Assembly (NCBI RefSeq): GCF_031143425.1
Contig: NC_090444.1
Span: 1,352,350,323-1,352,414,322 of the forward strand
Reading direction: 5' to 3'
Source of the DNA: Pleurodeles waltl
Lineage: Eukaryota; Chordata; Amphibia; Caudata; Salamandridae
DNA: 64,000 nucleotides
Within the stretch, counting starts at the first letter, position 1, and every line of letters begins with the position of its first letter. Below are positions 43,205 through 53,968 of this stretch, piece after piece. Position numbers and translations under genes: made by a program. The notes under the pieces were generated by a model. The model saw only the letters and a program-made list of their open reading frames with translations. It was not told where the DNA came from and did not search any database.

Positions 43205-46171
43205 ATGGCTCAAGTGTCTGGGGAAAGGGCCCCTGCCTTCACATCGGAGGAGTTGGAGAAACTGGTGGATGGGGTCCTTCCCCAGTACACGCTACTCTAG
43301 GGTCCTCCAGGCAAACAGGTGAGTACACTGTGAGCATGCTGTATGGGCAATGCCTGTTTGGAGTGGTGTGGATGGGAGATAGTGAAGGGGATGAGGCATC
43401 CATGATACAACGGTGAGTGTATGTGCGTCAGGGCAAGGGTGGGAATGTGGGCCAATGACTGTGACGGTCCGGACGGTTAATGTTTTACCTTTTCCCCTGT
43501 ACTATTCCTGTAGGTCAGCGCCCACCAGAAGAAGGATATTTGCCATGCCATCGCCAAGGACGTCCGGGCCATGGGAGTCCACCACAGACGGAGCACCCAC
43601 TGCCGTAAAAGAGGGGAGGACATTGGCCGCTGGAACAAGAAGATGGTGAAGGCCCAGCTTTGGATGGCTCCCGAAGGTGGGAGGGGTGCCCGTCGCACCA
43701 TGACCCCCCTGATGTTCCGGATCCTGGCGGTGGTGTATCCGGAGTTGGATGGGCACTTGAGTGCATCACAGCAGCCACAAGGGGATGAGTACAGTCACAA
43801 CCATCTGACTCTGCACGCATTACGAGGTGTCTGGGTGGGGGAGGTGGGCTGTTGGTTCCTCTAGGCTAGGGCGAGCCATGTAGGCAAGGACCCTTTGTGA
43901 GGCAGGCTAAGTGGCACTCTAACCCCACCAGTAGTAAGAGCCATCTACACCTAGTCAGGCTCCTGTGACTTCCATGTGTGCAGCAATCGGGCATAGGCCA
44001 TGTACCCCATGTCCCTGTGATAAATTACGGAACTCTAAGTGCATGGCGTAGTGCAGAGGGCTGCTGTGTCTGTAGTGTCCGCCAACGGTAGCGGTGTTGC
44101 ATGCACTGAACATGTCTTTCTACTTTCTTTCCCCCACCCTTTTTGTGGTCTCCCTGTTCTTGCGTGCATTAGCATCATCAGGCGGAGGAGCTGTGCCACC
44201 GGAACAAGAGGGAGCTGCATCCCACATGACCCTGGAGCGTGAGACTACGGAGTCAGAATTCACTATTTGGACGGAGGGCGAGGGGAGCTCCACGGTGGGG
44301 ACTGGAGCAGAGACCAGCGACACCGACTCATTCTCTGATGGGAGCTCTCGACAGGTGGCGGGCCCCTTTGTGCCCCCGCATCTACAGGTACAGCCACCAC
44401 CCCCCCTTCCAGCACCGCCCTCCCAGCAGCCCCTCAGCTTGTGCCCCGTGGCCGCTCACCCAGGAGGGTGGGCATCTCCTTCACCCCAGGCACCTCAGCC
44501 CCTGCCCCAGTCAGCCCTGCTGCCCTCAGTGAGGAGGCCATTGACCTCCTCAGGTCCCTCACTGTTGGGCAGTCTACCATTTTGAATGCCATCCAGGGTG
44601 TGGAGAGGCAGTTGCAACAGACCAATGCATACCGGGAGGGCATTCATTCTGGTCAGGCAGCCCAACAGCGAGCTTTTCAGCCTCTGGCCTCAGCACTGAT
44701 GGCAGCCATTGTCCCTGTCTCTAGCCTCCCCCCTCCAACTTTCTCAACCCAGACCCAAACCCCTGTACCTCAGCCTATCTCAAGCACACCATCAGACCAG
44801 CATGCACACATGTCAACACACAAGGGAAGCTCAGGCAAACATAAGCACCACACATCCCAAAGGCACTCACACAAGCATCATACACATGCAGACATACCAA
44901 CAGCCACTGCCTCCACTGTGTCCACCGCCTCCACATCTCCCTCCTCCCTCCCTGTCACGTCTCCACTCACACCTGCATGCACTACATCTTCAACCACTAC
45001 CTCCATCACCAGCACGCCAATCACCACACACCTCTCATGTGCAGTCACCACCCCCACTACCATTCACACATCCCCTGTGTCCTCTACCAGTGTGTCTGTG
45101 AGCCCTCCTCCCAAAGTATACAAATGCAGTCACACACCCACCCTACAGCCATCCACCTCACGACAGTCTCCAGCCCATGCACCTTCACCCAAAGTCAGCA
45201 AATGGACACCTCCTAGAACCACTACCTCTTCCTACACTCCCAAACCCCCTCCATCTACCCATCGCAGTGTGTCTAAAAAACTTTTCCTGTCAAACCTTGA
45301 CCTCTTCTCTTCACCTCCTCCACCCCTTCCGTCCCCTAGGACCTGCCTTTTCAGGTCCCAACACAGCTCCTCAGCCACCACATCACCGGGCACAGTGGCG
45401 CCAGATGTAACCGGCTTCTGGAGTGCGCCAAGCAGCAGGGCTGCCAGTGTCCCAAAGAGTGAGGCCAAGGACATTCCCCCACCTCCAAAACAGAAGGAGT
45501 TGCCCACATCCCGGAGGGAGAAGGCCAAAACACCTGCCACCAAGGGCTCAGCCAAGACAACAGTTAGGAGTGGCAAGACAGCTGCATCACCATCCTCGCT
45601 GGGGAAGGGCCTGAAAATGAAAGGCAAGTCGCTGCCAACCTGTACGGCGGACAAGTCCGCCACCGCCACATGCACCGCCGCCAGCACCCAAGATACTGAG
45701 CCCTTCACCAGCACTGCAGACACTGTGCCCTTCATCAGCACCGAGATCAGTGAGCCCGCCACCAGCACCGCCGCTCATGACCCCGCCGCCAGCACCGAGG
45801 TCAGTGAGCCCACCACCAGCACCGCTGCTCATGACACCGCCGCCAGCACCGAGGTCAGTGAGCCCCTCACCAGCACCGTCGCTCATGACACCGCCGCCAG
45901 CACCGAGGTCAGTGAGCCCCCCACCAGCACACCAGCTCATGACACCACCACCAGCACTGAGGTCAGTGAGCCCCTCACCAGCACCGTCGCTCATGACACC
46001 GCCGCCAGCACCGAGGTCAGTGAGCCCCCCACCAGCACCCCAGCTCATGACACGGCCACCAGCACCGAGGTCCGTGAGCCCCCCCACCAGCACCGCTGCC
46101 CAATGACCGCCGCAAGCACCGCCGCTACTAAGCCCACCGCCAGCACCGCCAGCGGCCACGCCACATCCTGA
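43205..46171 (+). pseudogene. SANT-B of element 3: split SANT domain plus long Pro/Ser/Thr tail
   Basis: Exon 1 is 43205-43318: MAQVSGERAPAFTSEELEKL, with TAG in place of Tyr in LLYGPP. Exon 2 is 43514-43784: VSAHQKKDICHAIAKDV, RSTHCRKRGEDIGRWNKKM (Gly where Trp is expected in KRWED), RRTMTPLMFRILAVVYPELD. The donor after exon 2 is GATGAGT, where element 2 has GGTGAGT. Exon 3 starts at 44173 (GCATTAG|CA), shifts frame near 44400, and is then open to 46171 (about 576 residues). It has the conserved GISFTPGTSAPAPVSPAALS and EEAIDLLRSLTVGQST, a His/Lys/Ser-rich part, basic segments, and six 18-residue repeats of the type EVSEPTTSTAAHDTAAST. Exon joints keep phase. The first half is a DNA-binding domain by fold signature; the tail looks disordered. 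Confidence 0.8.
45741..46070 (+). repeat. 54-bp in-frame minisatellite in SANT-B, element 3
   Basis: About six units of 54 bases each encode EVSEPxTSTxAHDTAAST. The period is a multiple of three, so the reading frame is kept. Units alternate in two variants (LTSTVAHD and PPTSTPAHD), indicating duplication of a two-unit block. Confidence 0.9.
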
Positions 46172-46275
46172 GCCAGTGGCACCACCACATACATGGCTGC
46201 CATCCCCAGTGGTCATTCGTACGAGGCTGGTGGTCAGTTCCAGGGGCCTGGGCAGCTTCCATGTTGCTCCACCGT

Positions 46276-46735
46276 CAGTGGAGTATCACATCCACTACCT
46301 CAGTCCTTGGCAGGATGAAGCACTCTCGGCACAAAGCCCCCTCCAGAACCAGTGGAGTATCACATCCACTACCTCAGTCCTTGGCAGGATGAAGCACTCT
46401 GGGCACAAAGCCCCCTCCAGAATCAGTGGAGAAAGGCATCCACTACCTCAGTCCTTGGCAGGATGAAGCACTCTGGGCACAAAGCCCCCTCCAGAACCAG
46501 TGGAGTATCACATCCACTACCTCAGTCCTTGGCAGGATGAAGCACTCTGGGCACAAAGCCCCCTCCAGAACCAGTGGAGGAAGGCATCCACTACCTCAGT
46601 CCTTGGCAGGATGAAGCACTCTGGGCACAAAGCCCCCTCCAGAACCAGTGGAGTATCACATCCACTACCTCAGTCCTTGGCAGGATGAAGCACTCTGGGC
46701 ACAAAGCCCCCTCCAGAACCAGTGGAGACGGTTAT
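46276..46735 (+). repeat. 74-bp tandem repeat, element 3
   Basis: About six units contain TATCACATCCACTACCTCAG, TCCTTGGCAGGATGAAGCAC and CCCCCTCCAGAACCAGTGG. The spacing is exactly 74 (46352, 46426, 46500, 46574 for one fixed point), so each unit shifts the frame. Some units carry AAAGGCATCCACTACC instead of TATCACATCCACTACC, in alternation. It follows the SANT-B stop. Confidence 0.92.
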
Positions 46736-46915
46736 CCACTTGAGAGACTGTGGCTTTGCACTCCCCAGGATAAAGCAGTGGGCAAACCACCCACTGGAGA
46801 GACTTGAGAGACTGTGGCTTTGCACTCCACAGGATAAAGCAGTGGGCAACCCACACACTGGAGAGACTTGCGAGACTGTGGCTGGCTTTGCACTCCCCAG
46901 GATACATCAATGGGC
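46736..46915 (+). repeat. About 60-bp repeat, element 3
   Basis: Three units of GAGAGACTGTGGCTTTGCAC, TCC(C/A)CAGGATAAAGCAGT and GGGCAA(A/C)CCACMCACTGG follow the 74-bp array. Element 2 has the related GAGACTGTGG / TTGCACTCCACAGGACAGAG core inside its 82-bp units. Confidence 0.8.
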
Positions 46916-47372
46916 ATGGAGCTCGCTTGTGGAGCTGGTGTCGTGCACTCATCCGGCTGAGGTGCCCCCCTTCCCTTCACCCTGAGGTGCCTGTTTTATT
47001 TCGATCTGATGCCCCTGCAGTGTTCTCTCCGTTTGGATCTGGTATCTTGTGTGGGCCTCGCCGATGCATTTTGGGCCCAGTGATCCATGGACTATATAGG
47101 TCCAGTACCTGGACTTGAATTCTTCGAGTACATATTTGTTAATAGTGTATATAAATTTGTTGAGTAATGGATATTTCTTGATTACGTACGTTCAAATCAT
47201 TTCCTTTTGTCCTTGCGTTCTTCCAGGGGGGCTTGGGGGGAAATGTAACGTTTCAGCATGTATTTGTGTGTGTGTTGTTGTGGGTTAGGGTGGGGGTGGG
47301 GGTGTTGCGTGATGCGTGTGTGTGTCACTCTCTTTTGCCTCCCCCCCCCTGTGTCGTAGGTGCAGTACTCAC

Positions 47373-47455
47373 CTTGGTTGTCACCGCCGTTGGTCGTGCT
47401 CCTGGTAGAGGAGCAGGAAGACAATCGCAGGGAGGATTTGAAGTTCCGGCTCCAT
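47373..47455 (-). CDS. Candidate first exon of the transposase, element 3
   Basis: The ATG at 47455 lies in GACGCCATGG. The frame reads MEPELQILPAIVFLLLYQEH up to a TGA and the donor AAG|GTGAGTACTGC. It aligns with 14478-14402 in element 2, with a 6-base length difference. The donor is the same. See the note on element 2 for why it may be the transposase start and why this is not certain. Confidence 0.45.
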
Positions 47456-47539
47456 GGCGTCCTGGTTCCTCGTAGGGTGTGTAGAGGTGAGACTTTTCCC
47501 TTCCAAGTCCTGTTTCCACCGTGTTTTTGTTCACGTTCA

Positions 47540-47782
47540 ATCCGCCCCGGAAAAGGTGGCTGATTGGCCTGTCATTATAGTGTGGGTAGTACATTGTCTT
47601 CCGCCTGCCTGTTAGCGGTGACCGCCAAGCTGTTTGCTTGTACCGCCGTGGCAGTTGGAGTGTTAAAGTGGCTGTCTTTGTTGGCGGTTTGCGCCACGGT
47701 CGTGATTCCATTTTTTTTACGCCAGACTGTTGGCGGTCTTACCGCTGCTTTACCACCGACCGCCTGGTTTGTAATTAGGGCC
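47540..47782. repeat. Right terminal region of element 3
   Basis: GACCGCCAAGC, TACCGCCGTGG, TTGGCGGTTTGCGCC, TTGGCGGTCTTACCGC and ACCGACCGCC are packed in about 240 bases, ending TAATTAGGGCC. Same character as the other Harbinger ends here. Confidence 0.7.
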
Positions 47783-49078
47783 TTATTCAAGGGAATGCGT
47801 GATGCAATGACATTTTTAGACATACATGGGAGATGAGTACTGATTTGAGTGTGACAGGCCTAGTCATCCTTGTGCTGTGTCCTCTGTATGTCAAATACTA
47901 TTTGTCATGCATGTGTGTGTCACTGAGGGATATGTTAGGATATTTTCAACTGTAATTGGGACATGAAGAAATTGCGTAGTCACATTGCTGACATTGTCCT
48001 TTTGTTATGGGCACTGACTGCTCTTGTCCCACCAGGGGCTGACATAAGGATAACATTCCTCAGAAGGAGTAACATTGCGGCTGCTGTCAAATTTCAACCC
48101 AACAGACATGTGTGACACATATGTTTCGATGTGACTTGTATGATACACTAGCATAGCAAACATTGCACCCACATATTCTATTCATCTGTAGTTTTATAGT
48201 GTTTGTGAGTATGTTGTCACTTGTTTTCCCACTCTTTTGGCCTCGTCTTGCTTTCCTGAATGTGTATGATTTGCAGTTGCATTTGCATGTGACAGATACT
48301 CCAAGACACTTGTGTGATTAATTGATTTATTTACAAGTTGTTTGAAGGTAAAATTTTCAATGTGAAATTTGAGAGAAAAAATTGTGAACAATGTGCGCAA
48401 GCCTGCGTGCCCCCGCAGTGGTATATGATCCTTCCCCATTCTGTGGTGTGCCATCTTGTCCTCATCCTCCTCCCTGGGGTCCTCCACCTGATCCTCCGAG
48501 GGGACATTAGTCCACACACAAAATTGCACAGACAACAATAATCTTACACACAGCAGTCTCCCCCCTGAGACATCTAGGCATCAAGATTTTACTTTGAGAA
48601 TACAGAATGAATGCTCAACTATATTCCTGCTGTGGACTAGAGCCACATTGTAAGCCTTCTCACCTAAACTCTGTGGATATACAGTACATAGGGGGTCATC
48701 ACCCAGGGCTGTATGCTTTAACCTTGGTCAGCTGCAATAGAAGAGGAGAGACAGTGTCAGACCTACCCTTGTGTTTTGAACCAATTGGTCTTGCTTAGTA
48801 TGTGTTTGTGAAGTAGGGATACAGACTTGCTTCTGGCGTTGTGAGGTTTCCTATTTCCATGCATAATTGTAGTTTTGTGTGATAATGCACCTCCCAGTCA
48901 AGGATACAGGCTTAGGGGCTTGCCGTGTGAATTGCGCGGAATGACAGTTCATCCATGCAGAATGTTTGTGATGTTGCAGATGATTGTACATGTGTCTAAT
49001 AACATCGAACCTGCAAATGAGCCATGCAGTGTGAGTTTTCTTCTAGTTTGCGTTATGTAGGCCATGAGACAGGTGTTG
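47783..49078. other. Non-coding stretch with a possible transposase C-terminus (minus, about 48540-48330)
   Basis: On the minus strand 48538-48380 reads VPSEDQVEDPREEDEDKMAH and GHAGLRTLFTIFSL. The acidic run followed by a short hydrophobic end recalls HARBI1-like C-termini, but there is no catalytic motif, so this is only a possibility. Nothing else was recognised. Confidence 0.3.
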
Positions 49079-51258
49079 TGCCCTGTTAGACCAGGCATCC
49101 TTGACGTGGCCTCCCCTGTCTTTTTTGCCTCTGCTTCCCATGTTTTGACTGTGTGCTGGACTGTTTTTGCTGTTCTTGGTCCTCTGGGCACTTTACCACT
49201 GCTGACCAGTGCTAAAGTGCAAGTGCCTCTACATAAAGTGCATGTGTAATTGGCTTTTTCCTGATTGGTATATCTGATTTACTAGTAAGTCCCTAGTAAA
49301 GTGCACTAGAGGTGCCTAGGGCCAGTAAATCAAATGCTACTAGTGGGCCTGTGGCGCTGGTTGTGCCACCCACATTAGTATCCCTGTAAACATGGCTCAG
49401 ATCTGCCACTGCAGTATCTGTGTGTGCAGTTTTAAATTAAACGGGCAATTTGACCTGGCAAATGTACCCACTTGCCAGGCCTAAACCTTTTCTTTTTATA
49501 CTGAAGCGTTTTACATGTCCTAATAGTGAAATACTGCCAAATTCGCTTTTCACTGTTTCAAGGCCTGTCTCTCTCATAGATTAACATGAGAGAGGGACTG
49601 CCTTTAAATATTTTTAAAGTGCAGATTCACTTTGAGAGCAGATAGAAATATGGAGTTTTGGGTCTCTGAGCTCACAATTTAAACATACATCTCTTAGTAA
49701 AGTTGTTTTTTAGATTGTTAGTTTGAAAATGCCACTTTTAGAAAGTAGGCATTTTCTTGCTTAAACCATTCTGCGACTCTGCCTGTTTGTGGATTCCCTG
49801 TCTGGGTCAGACTGACAGTTGGGCTCTTTATAAATCTCCTCTAGACCATGACACAAAGGGAGCTGAGGTGTAGCCTGCATATCCTGATGAGCAATCTGGG
49901 CTAGAGTGGAGATAGGAGTGGTCACTTACACCTGAATGGGCTGTGCCTGCCCTCATACAATGCAGTCTCCAATCTCCTGGTGTGTGTCTGGGGCCTGGTC
50001 TGGGCAAAGCAGGATCCTGTAAAAAACAGAGACTTTCCTTTGACATTTGCCTTCTTCAAAGGCAGAAAGGGGTATAAGCAGTGAACCCAAAACCCCCGAT
50101 TTTCAGATCACTTTTGAAACCAAGAGGAACATCTGCCAAGGAGACAGGATGAAGAGAAGTGCTGTCCCTGCCTGTGACTGTGCTTTGTTGGGCTATCCTA
50201 CAGTTGCTGCTTCTGCCTGTGAAAGGGGACAAAGACTGGACTTTGTTGCATATTCCTGCTTGAGAAGAATCTCCAAGGGCTTGAACTGAGCTTGCCTCCT
50301 GCTTTGAAGTCTCTGGGCCATCAAAGACTTCCCCTGCCAGCACCTGGACTCTCTGCTGAGACTCCTGCCCTGCCAAGTGGTGCCCTATCCAGTCCCTGGG
50401 CCCTTGAATTGTGAAGTTGGCAGAACAAGAGCTGAAATCCACGCACAGAACATAGTGCAGGAAAAATTGCACCATCTGCAAAATGCCTGATAAATGACCC
50501 GCCACCACCTTCGTGGCTGAAATCGACACTCCACCTGCATCGCGGCTGGGAGATCGATGCATCGTGGCTGGAGAAATGATGCAACACCCGCTTGCGGCTG
50601 CTGATAACCGCTCAAACCCCACGCACCGTGGATTTCTAACACCATTCAACCAGATTTCTCACGCATTGTTCCTGGGTGTCAAAGTAACTGTGAACCTGCA
50701 CGGATCTGAGGTGCCCTGTCTGGAAATCGACGCATCACTCTCTGGTGAGGGAGAAAAACAATGCATTGCCGACCTGACTGGAGAAGAAATGACACACAGC
50801 CTCACTTGCGAGTAAGGAATCAATGCATCGCTGACTTTTCCGATGCACTCTCGCCCGTGTGGCTTAATTTTTGACGCACACCAGGTACTTTGTGTAAAAT
50901 CCACGTTTCCATTGTTTTCTATGAAGTGAGACTCTTATTCTTTTGAAAATTCATATCTTGACTTGTGTATGTTGGATTTTTGTTGGTTTGGTCTTGATTC
51001 ATTCACATAAATATTGCCTATTTTTCTAAACTGGTGTGGTATCCATTTCGTAGTGTTGTCGCTGTATTACTGTGTGTGTTTGTACAAATACTTTGAACAT
51101 TGCTTCTGGGATAAGCCTTTCTGCTCATGCCAAGCTACCAAGGGGGTGAGTGGGGGCTAACCAGGTGGGTTTCTCCTTTGCCCTGACTAGAGTGAGGGTC
51201 CTTGCTTGGACAGGGGGTAACCTGACTGCCAACCAAAGACCCCATTTCTAACATGCCC
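49079..51258. mobile_element. Solo LTR, 2170 bp, with perfect 5-bp target duplication
   Basis: The LTR is 49084-51253: it starts TGTTAGACC and ends TTTCTAACA, giving 7-bp inverted ends TGTTAGA/TCTAACA. TGCCC stands on both sides (49079-49083 and 51254-51258), the 5-bp duplication expected of a Gypsy-type integrase. No internal coding region exists, so the provirus recombined to a solo LTR. A TATAAA lies at 49830 in GGGCTCTTTATAAATC. The region 50500-50870 is rich in short GATGCATCG-like and CGACTC-like segments. The unit is homologous, in opposite orientation, to 57280-59546. Confidence 0.92.
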
Positions 51259-52020
51259 TGTGTGTTGCATGTCCCCAACACCCCCCAACATTGTACACCT
51301 CCTTTCTCACAGAGCTGTTATCCATTTTTTCTGGAAGACATGCATGTGCATGCATAAACATCATGCAAAGTGTGGCATTGTGGCTCAAAGCCCTGTGGCA
51401 CAGGGCAGGGCATGAAATGTATTGCTGCACTGCCCTGCACCACCGTGAAAGGTCAGCAATGCACCATATCCACTAGATACAGTGCATTTCTGTCCTCAGC
51501 CCCAGCACTGACACAGAGTCATGTGCCAAGCTGCAACATGGGCAGCATAGCACCATGGTGCACAGATGCCTGTGTTGTGGCTATGATTGCTTATGTGCAG
51601 GGGGATGTTCCTTTCTGCACAAGACCAATCAATGATGGATATGTAGTATTCCTATGTGTGCTGAAGAAAGCAGCAGACATAGGAAAACTGAAATTACTTT
51701 AGTGAAAGTAGGCATTTCTCCTGCTTGCACCATGGTAATGCCACCAATAGGGTGGAGTATACATTGTATATGCTGCTTTATGATATCATTTTCCATAAAT
51801 ATGGGGCAGTGCAAAAATGCAATGGATGTTGTGGATAGGTCAACCACAACAACATCCATTGCATGCCCCTTCCATGCAAAGTGCTGCGTGTGAAGGGGAC
51901 GTATTTACTAGGTGGTGTTAAGTCACAAAAGTGGCTCAATGCTACCTTTTAAATACAACGCAGTGCACAGTGTCATCAGAGTGGCACTAAAAGTGACATT
52001 ACGATGACACTAGGGGCTCG
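51259..52020 (+). repeat. MITE fragment and flank
   Basis: The part 51370-51900 resembles the family at 59633-60277: GGGCAGGGCATGAAATGTAT, GCACTGCCCTGCAC, ATGGTGCACAGATGCCTGTG, then TTATGTGCAGGGGGATGTTCC. A second local palindrome is AATGCAATGGATGTTGT / ACAACATCCATTGCAT at 51808-51865. No coding region. Confidence 0.55.
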
Positions 52021-52289
52021 TATATGAGATCCTCAGGGCCCTAATTTTAGGATGTGGTGCATTGCTCCTAATGCACCTGTTTTCAGGCATCCCCCTTACC
52101 CCTCCTAACTACACTATGGTTGTGCAGTGTTGCAGTGCAACATGGGTGTCATTACCAAGACAGAGTGAGAATGTTTCACGCAGTTATGGTGCTTTAGCTG
52201 GACTAGTGTAAAAATTATTTGGATGCTAGTGCAGCTAAGGTCAGGGAGGCTCATAGATTATGATAGGGGCATCACTGTTATGCCTGCCC
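52021..52289. other. Non-coding
   Basis: No feature beyond the possible degraded 3' continuation (minus strand) of the transposase relic at 52290-52625. Confidence 0.3.
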
Positions 52290-52625
52290 TGAGCAGGCAT
52301 TTGAACCAAGGTAAAACAATTGCACAGTGAAATCTTGTTAGGTGAATATGGCATCCAGTACAGTAGGCAGGAACTGCGAGAAGGAAGACTTGGGTATTCC
52401 ACCCACTTGTACTGCAGTTTTTTTGGAAGGACCCAGAGGTCAGCATGTGCAGCCCAGCTAGGGGCTTTGTGAGGGTTGGAATATTGTTTTGCCTTCCTGC
52501 TTTTTCCGTAATATCAGTGCAATTTCTTGGAGCAACCAGATGATTGACCCGCTTCAAACATTAATATCTTGTGATATCGTCTTCTTGGACCCCAAAAATG
52601 GTTGTTCTTAGCTGATAGATGTGCT
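52290..52625 (-). pseudogene. HARBI1-like transposase relic, N-terminal part
   Basis: Minus-strand pieces in several frames follow the HARBI1 order: TIFGVQEDDITRY, then DITEKAGRQNNIPTLTKPLA, GLHMLTSGSFQ, and, after a frameshift, IPKSSFSQFLPTVLDAIF. The block LxxLHxLxSGSFQ is the same as HFLASGSFQ in the other transposases here, but the remainder differs, so it belongs to another Harbinger family. The catalytic part is missing. A further minus-strand segment upstream (52815-52630) has no recognised domain. Confidence 0.55.
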
Positions 52626-52829
52626 CCCTCCTCTTGCTCTGCATTTTTGGATGCTGTGGTGGTGAGTGATGCGGTGGTGCTGTTGGTGCCTGACATCGTC
52701 GCTGGGATTGTCTGTGGGTTCCAAGATGGAGCATCAGCAGGTCATGGTGTCTTGTGGGTTGGCAGGATATTTTGTGAGTGTTCTTTCTCCTTGTATACCT
52801 GTGTCTGTGCATCATTTTAATGCCTGGTC

Positions 52830-53344
52830 TGATCAGGCGTAAAACGTTTGATGCTAATGCGGGCTAGTGTCATTTTTTTAGCGTGTCTTTTTTCCAGAGG
52901 CTTGTAAATCTGATGCTAGCGGGCTAGTGTCCATTTTTACGAGGGGAAATCATTTTCATTTTCGGTAAATGACACAAGGTGTGGCGGCATTCTCAAAAAA
53001 TGACCCAAGCCTTGTAAAAGTGGTGCTAGACATGTCTAGCACCACTTTGTAAATATGTCGCTGGGTTTGCACCAAAAAAAATGGTACAACAGCAGCTCAA
53101 ACTCCTTGTAAATCTGGCTTTAAGAATTTTGACAAACGACAGTGTCACTGTCAATGACCTGTCCAAAGACGGCATGATTGAGCTGAAATTGGATCATAAA
53201 GTCAAAACTGTTCCAAACAGGGACCCACAAAATACATTTGGCCTAAGGGCACAAAAATCTGTCTCTGGTATCCCTGCATTTATTTTTGTTACATCACCTA
53301 CACCACATTCTTTAGAATTATTACCGCCTCTTCTGGTTTTAAAA
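52830..53344 (+). other. Decayed DNA-element sequence
   Basis: It contains paired GCTAGTGTCATTTTTTTAGC-like and CTAGACATGTCTAG segments (53027-53040) and TGGTGCTAGAC / GTCTAGCACCA arms. It is probably a MITE with TTTGTAAAT-type spacing. An open stretch of 120 codons at 53081-53443 has no homology signal. Confidence 0.4.
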
Positions 53345-53968
53345 CATAGGGGCACAATTATGCCACCAGAGCATCACTTTTCTGACGCTCAGGCAGTGCA
53401 GTGCACCTGCACATACTTACAAGACCTTGTAAAGCCACTTTGAGTGGCTTTTCATGGCCTTGTGAATGTGGCCCCCTTTCATGCATAGCTCTGTGTGAAA
53501 GCGGCGTTCCATGAGTGTTGCTGTGAGTGGTTCCACGCAACACCCTTGAAATCTGATGCATTCCCAGATTTACAAGGTTTCATAAACCTGGGAATGCATC
53601 AGATTCCTACGCCACCCCAAGGTAGGCGTTAAAGTGGCATAATAAGGAGAAATACCTTTATTTTGCCTCATTTTTTGCTCTTTCTATGTGTGCTCAGTCT
53701 GCAGCACACATAGAAGGAGGAAAACACCATTAATGATTGTTAATGTGCAGGAAGGTGTCCTTTCTTGCACATAAACAATCATCCCTGCAATGCAGGCACC
53801 CTTGCACTATGATGCATAGGTGCCTTTATTGTCGCTAGACAGCCAATTGTGCGTCAGTGCAGAGGAAAGAACAGGGAGGAGTCGTATTGCTGTAAATTGA
53901 TGCATCCCAGCACTTTCCTGTGCCGCATGATGCCTTATGATAGTGCATCATTTTCTTGTAAATATGGG
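53345..53968 (-). repeat. MITE of the 59633 family, inverted
   Basis: It ends with TTGTAAATATGGGCC and contains the core hairpin at 53735-53780 (GATTGTTAATGTGCAGGAAG / CTTTCTTGCACATAAACAATC) and a second hairpin at 53555-53612 (ATCTGATGCATTCCCAGATT / CTGGGAATGCATCAGAT). The order is reversed against 59633-60277. No coding capacity. Confidence 0.7.

Larger units (their letters stand above)
39100..47782 (+). mobile_element. Harbinger-type element 3, nearly complete
   Basis: This 8.7-kb copy has the same gene order as element 2: Myb-A, antisense transposase, SANT-B, antisense mini-exon. The left end starts at GGACGGTAAATCCCGCTTACC, which equals element 2 from about 17 bases inside its edge, so the outermost bases are lost. 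The right end is TTACCACCGACCGCC followed by TTTGTAATTAGGGCC, the reverse of the usual edge. It is longer than element 2 mainly because of tandem arrays in SANT-B. All genes carry lesions. Confidence 0.85.

Noticed and set aside
45232..46216. Long minus-strand Gly-rich frames opposite SANT-B of element 3
   Set aside because: They are the antisense of the 54-bp repeat and low-complexity tail; low complexity keeps stops away on both strands.
46276..46735. CRISPR-like array (regular 74-bp spacing)
   Set aside because: Units are near-identical over their whole length with no unique spacers; it is a tandem minisatellite in a eukaryotic transposon.
50056..50649. 197-codon minus-strand frame in the solo LTR
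   Set aside because: Lies wholly inside a well-delimited LTR; no motif.
53081..53443. 120-codon plus-strand frame
   Set aside because: Overlaps MITE-like sequence; no recognisable domain and no related copy.
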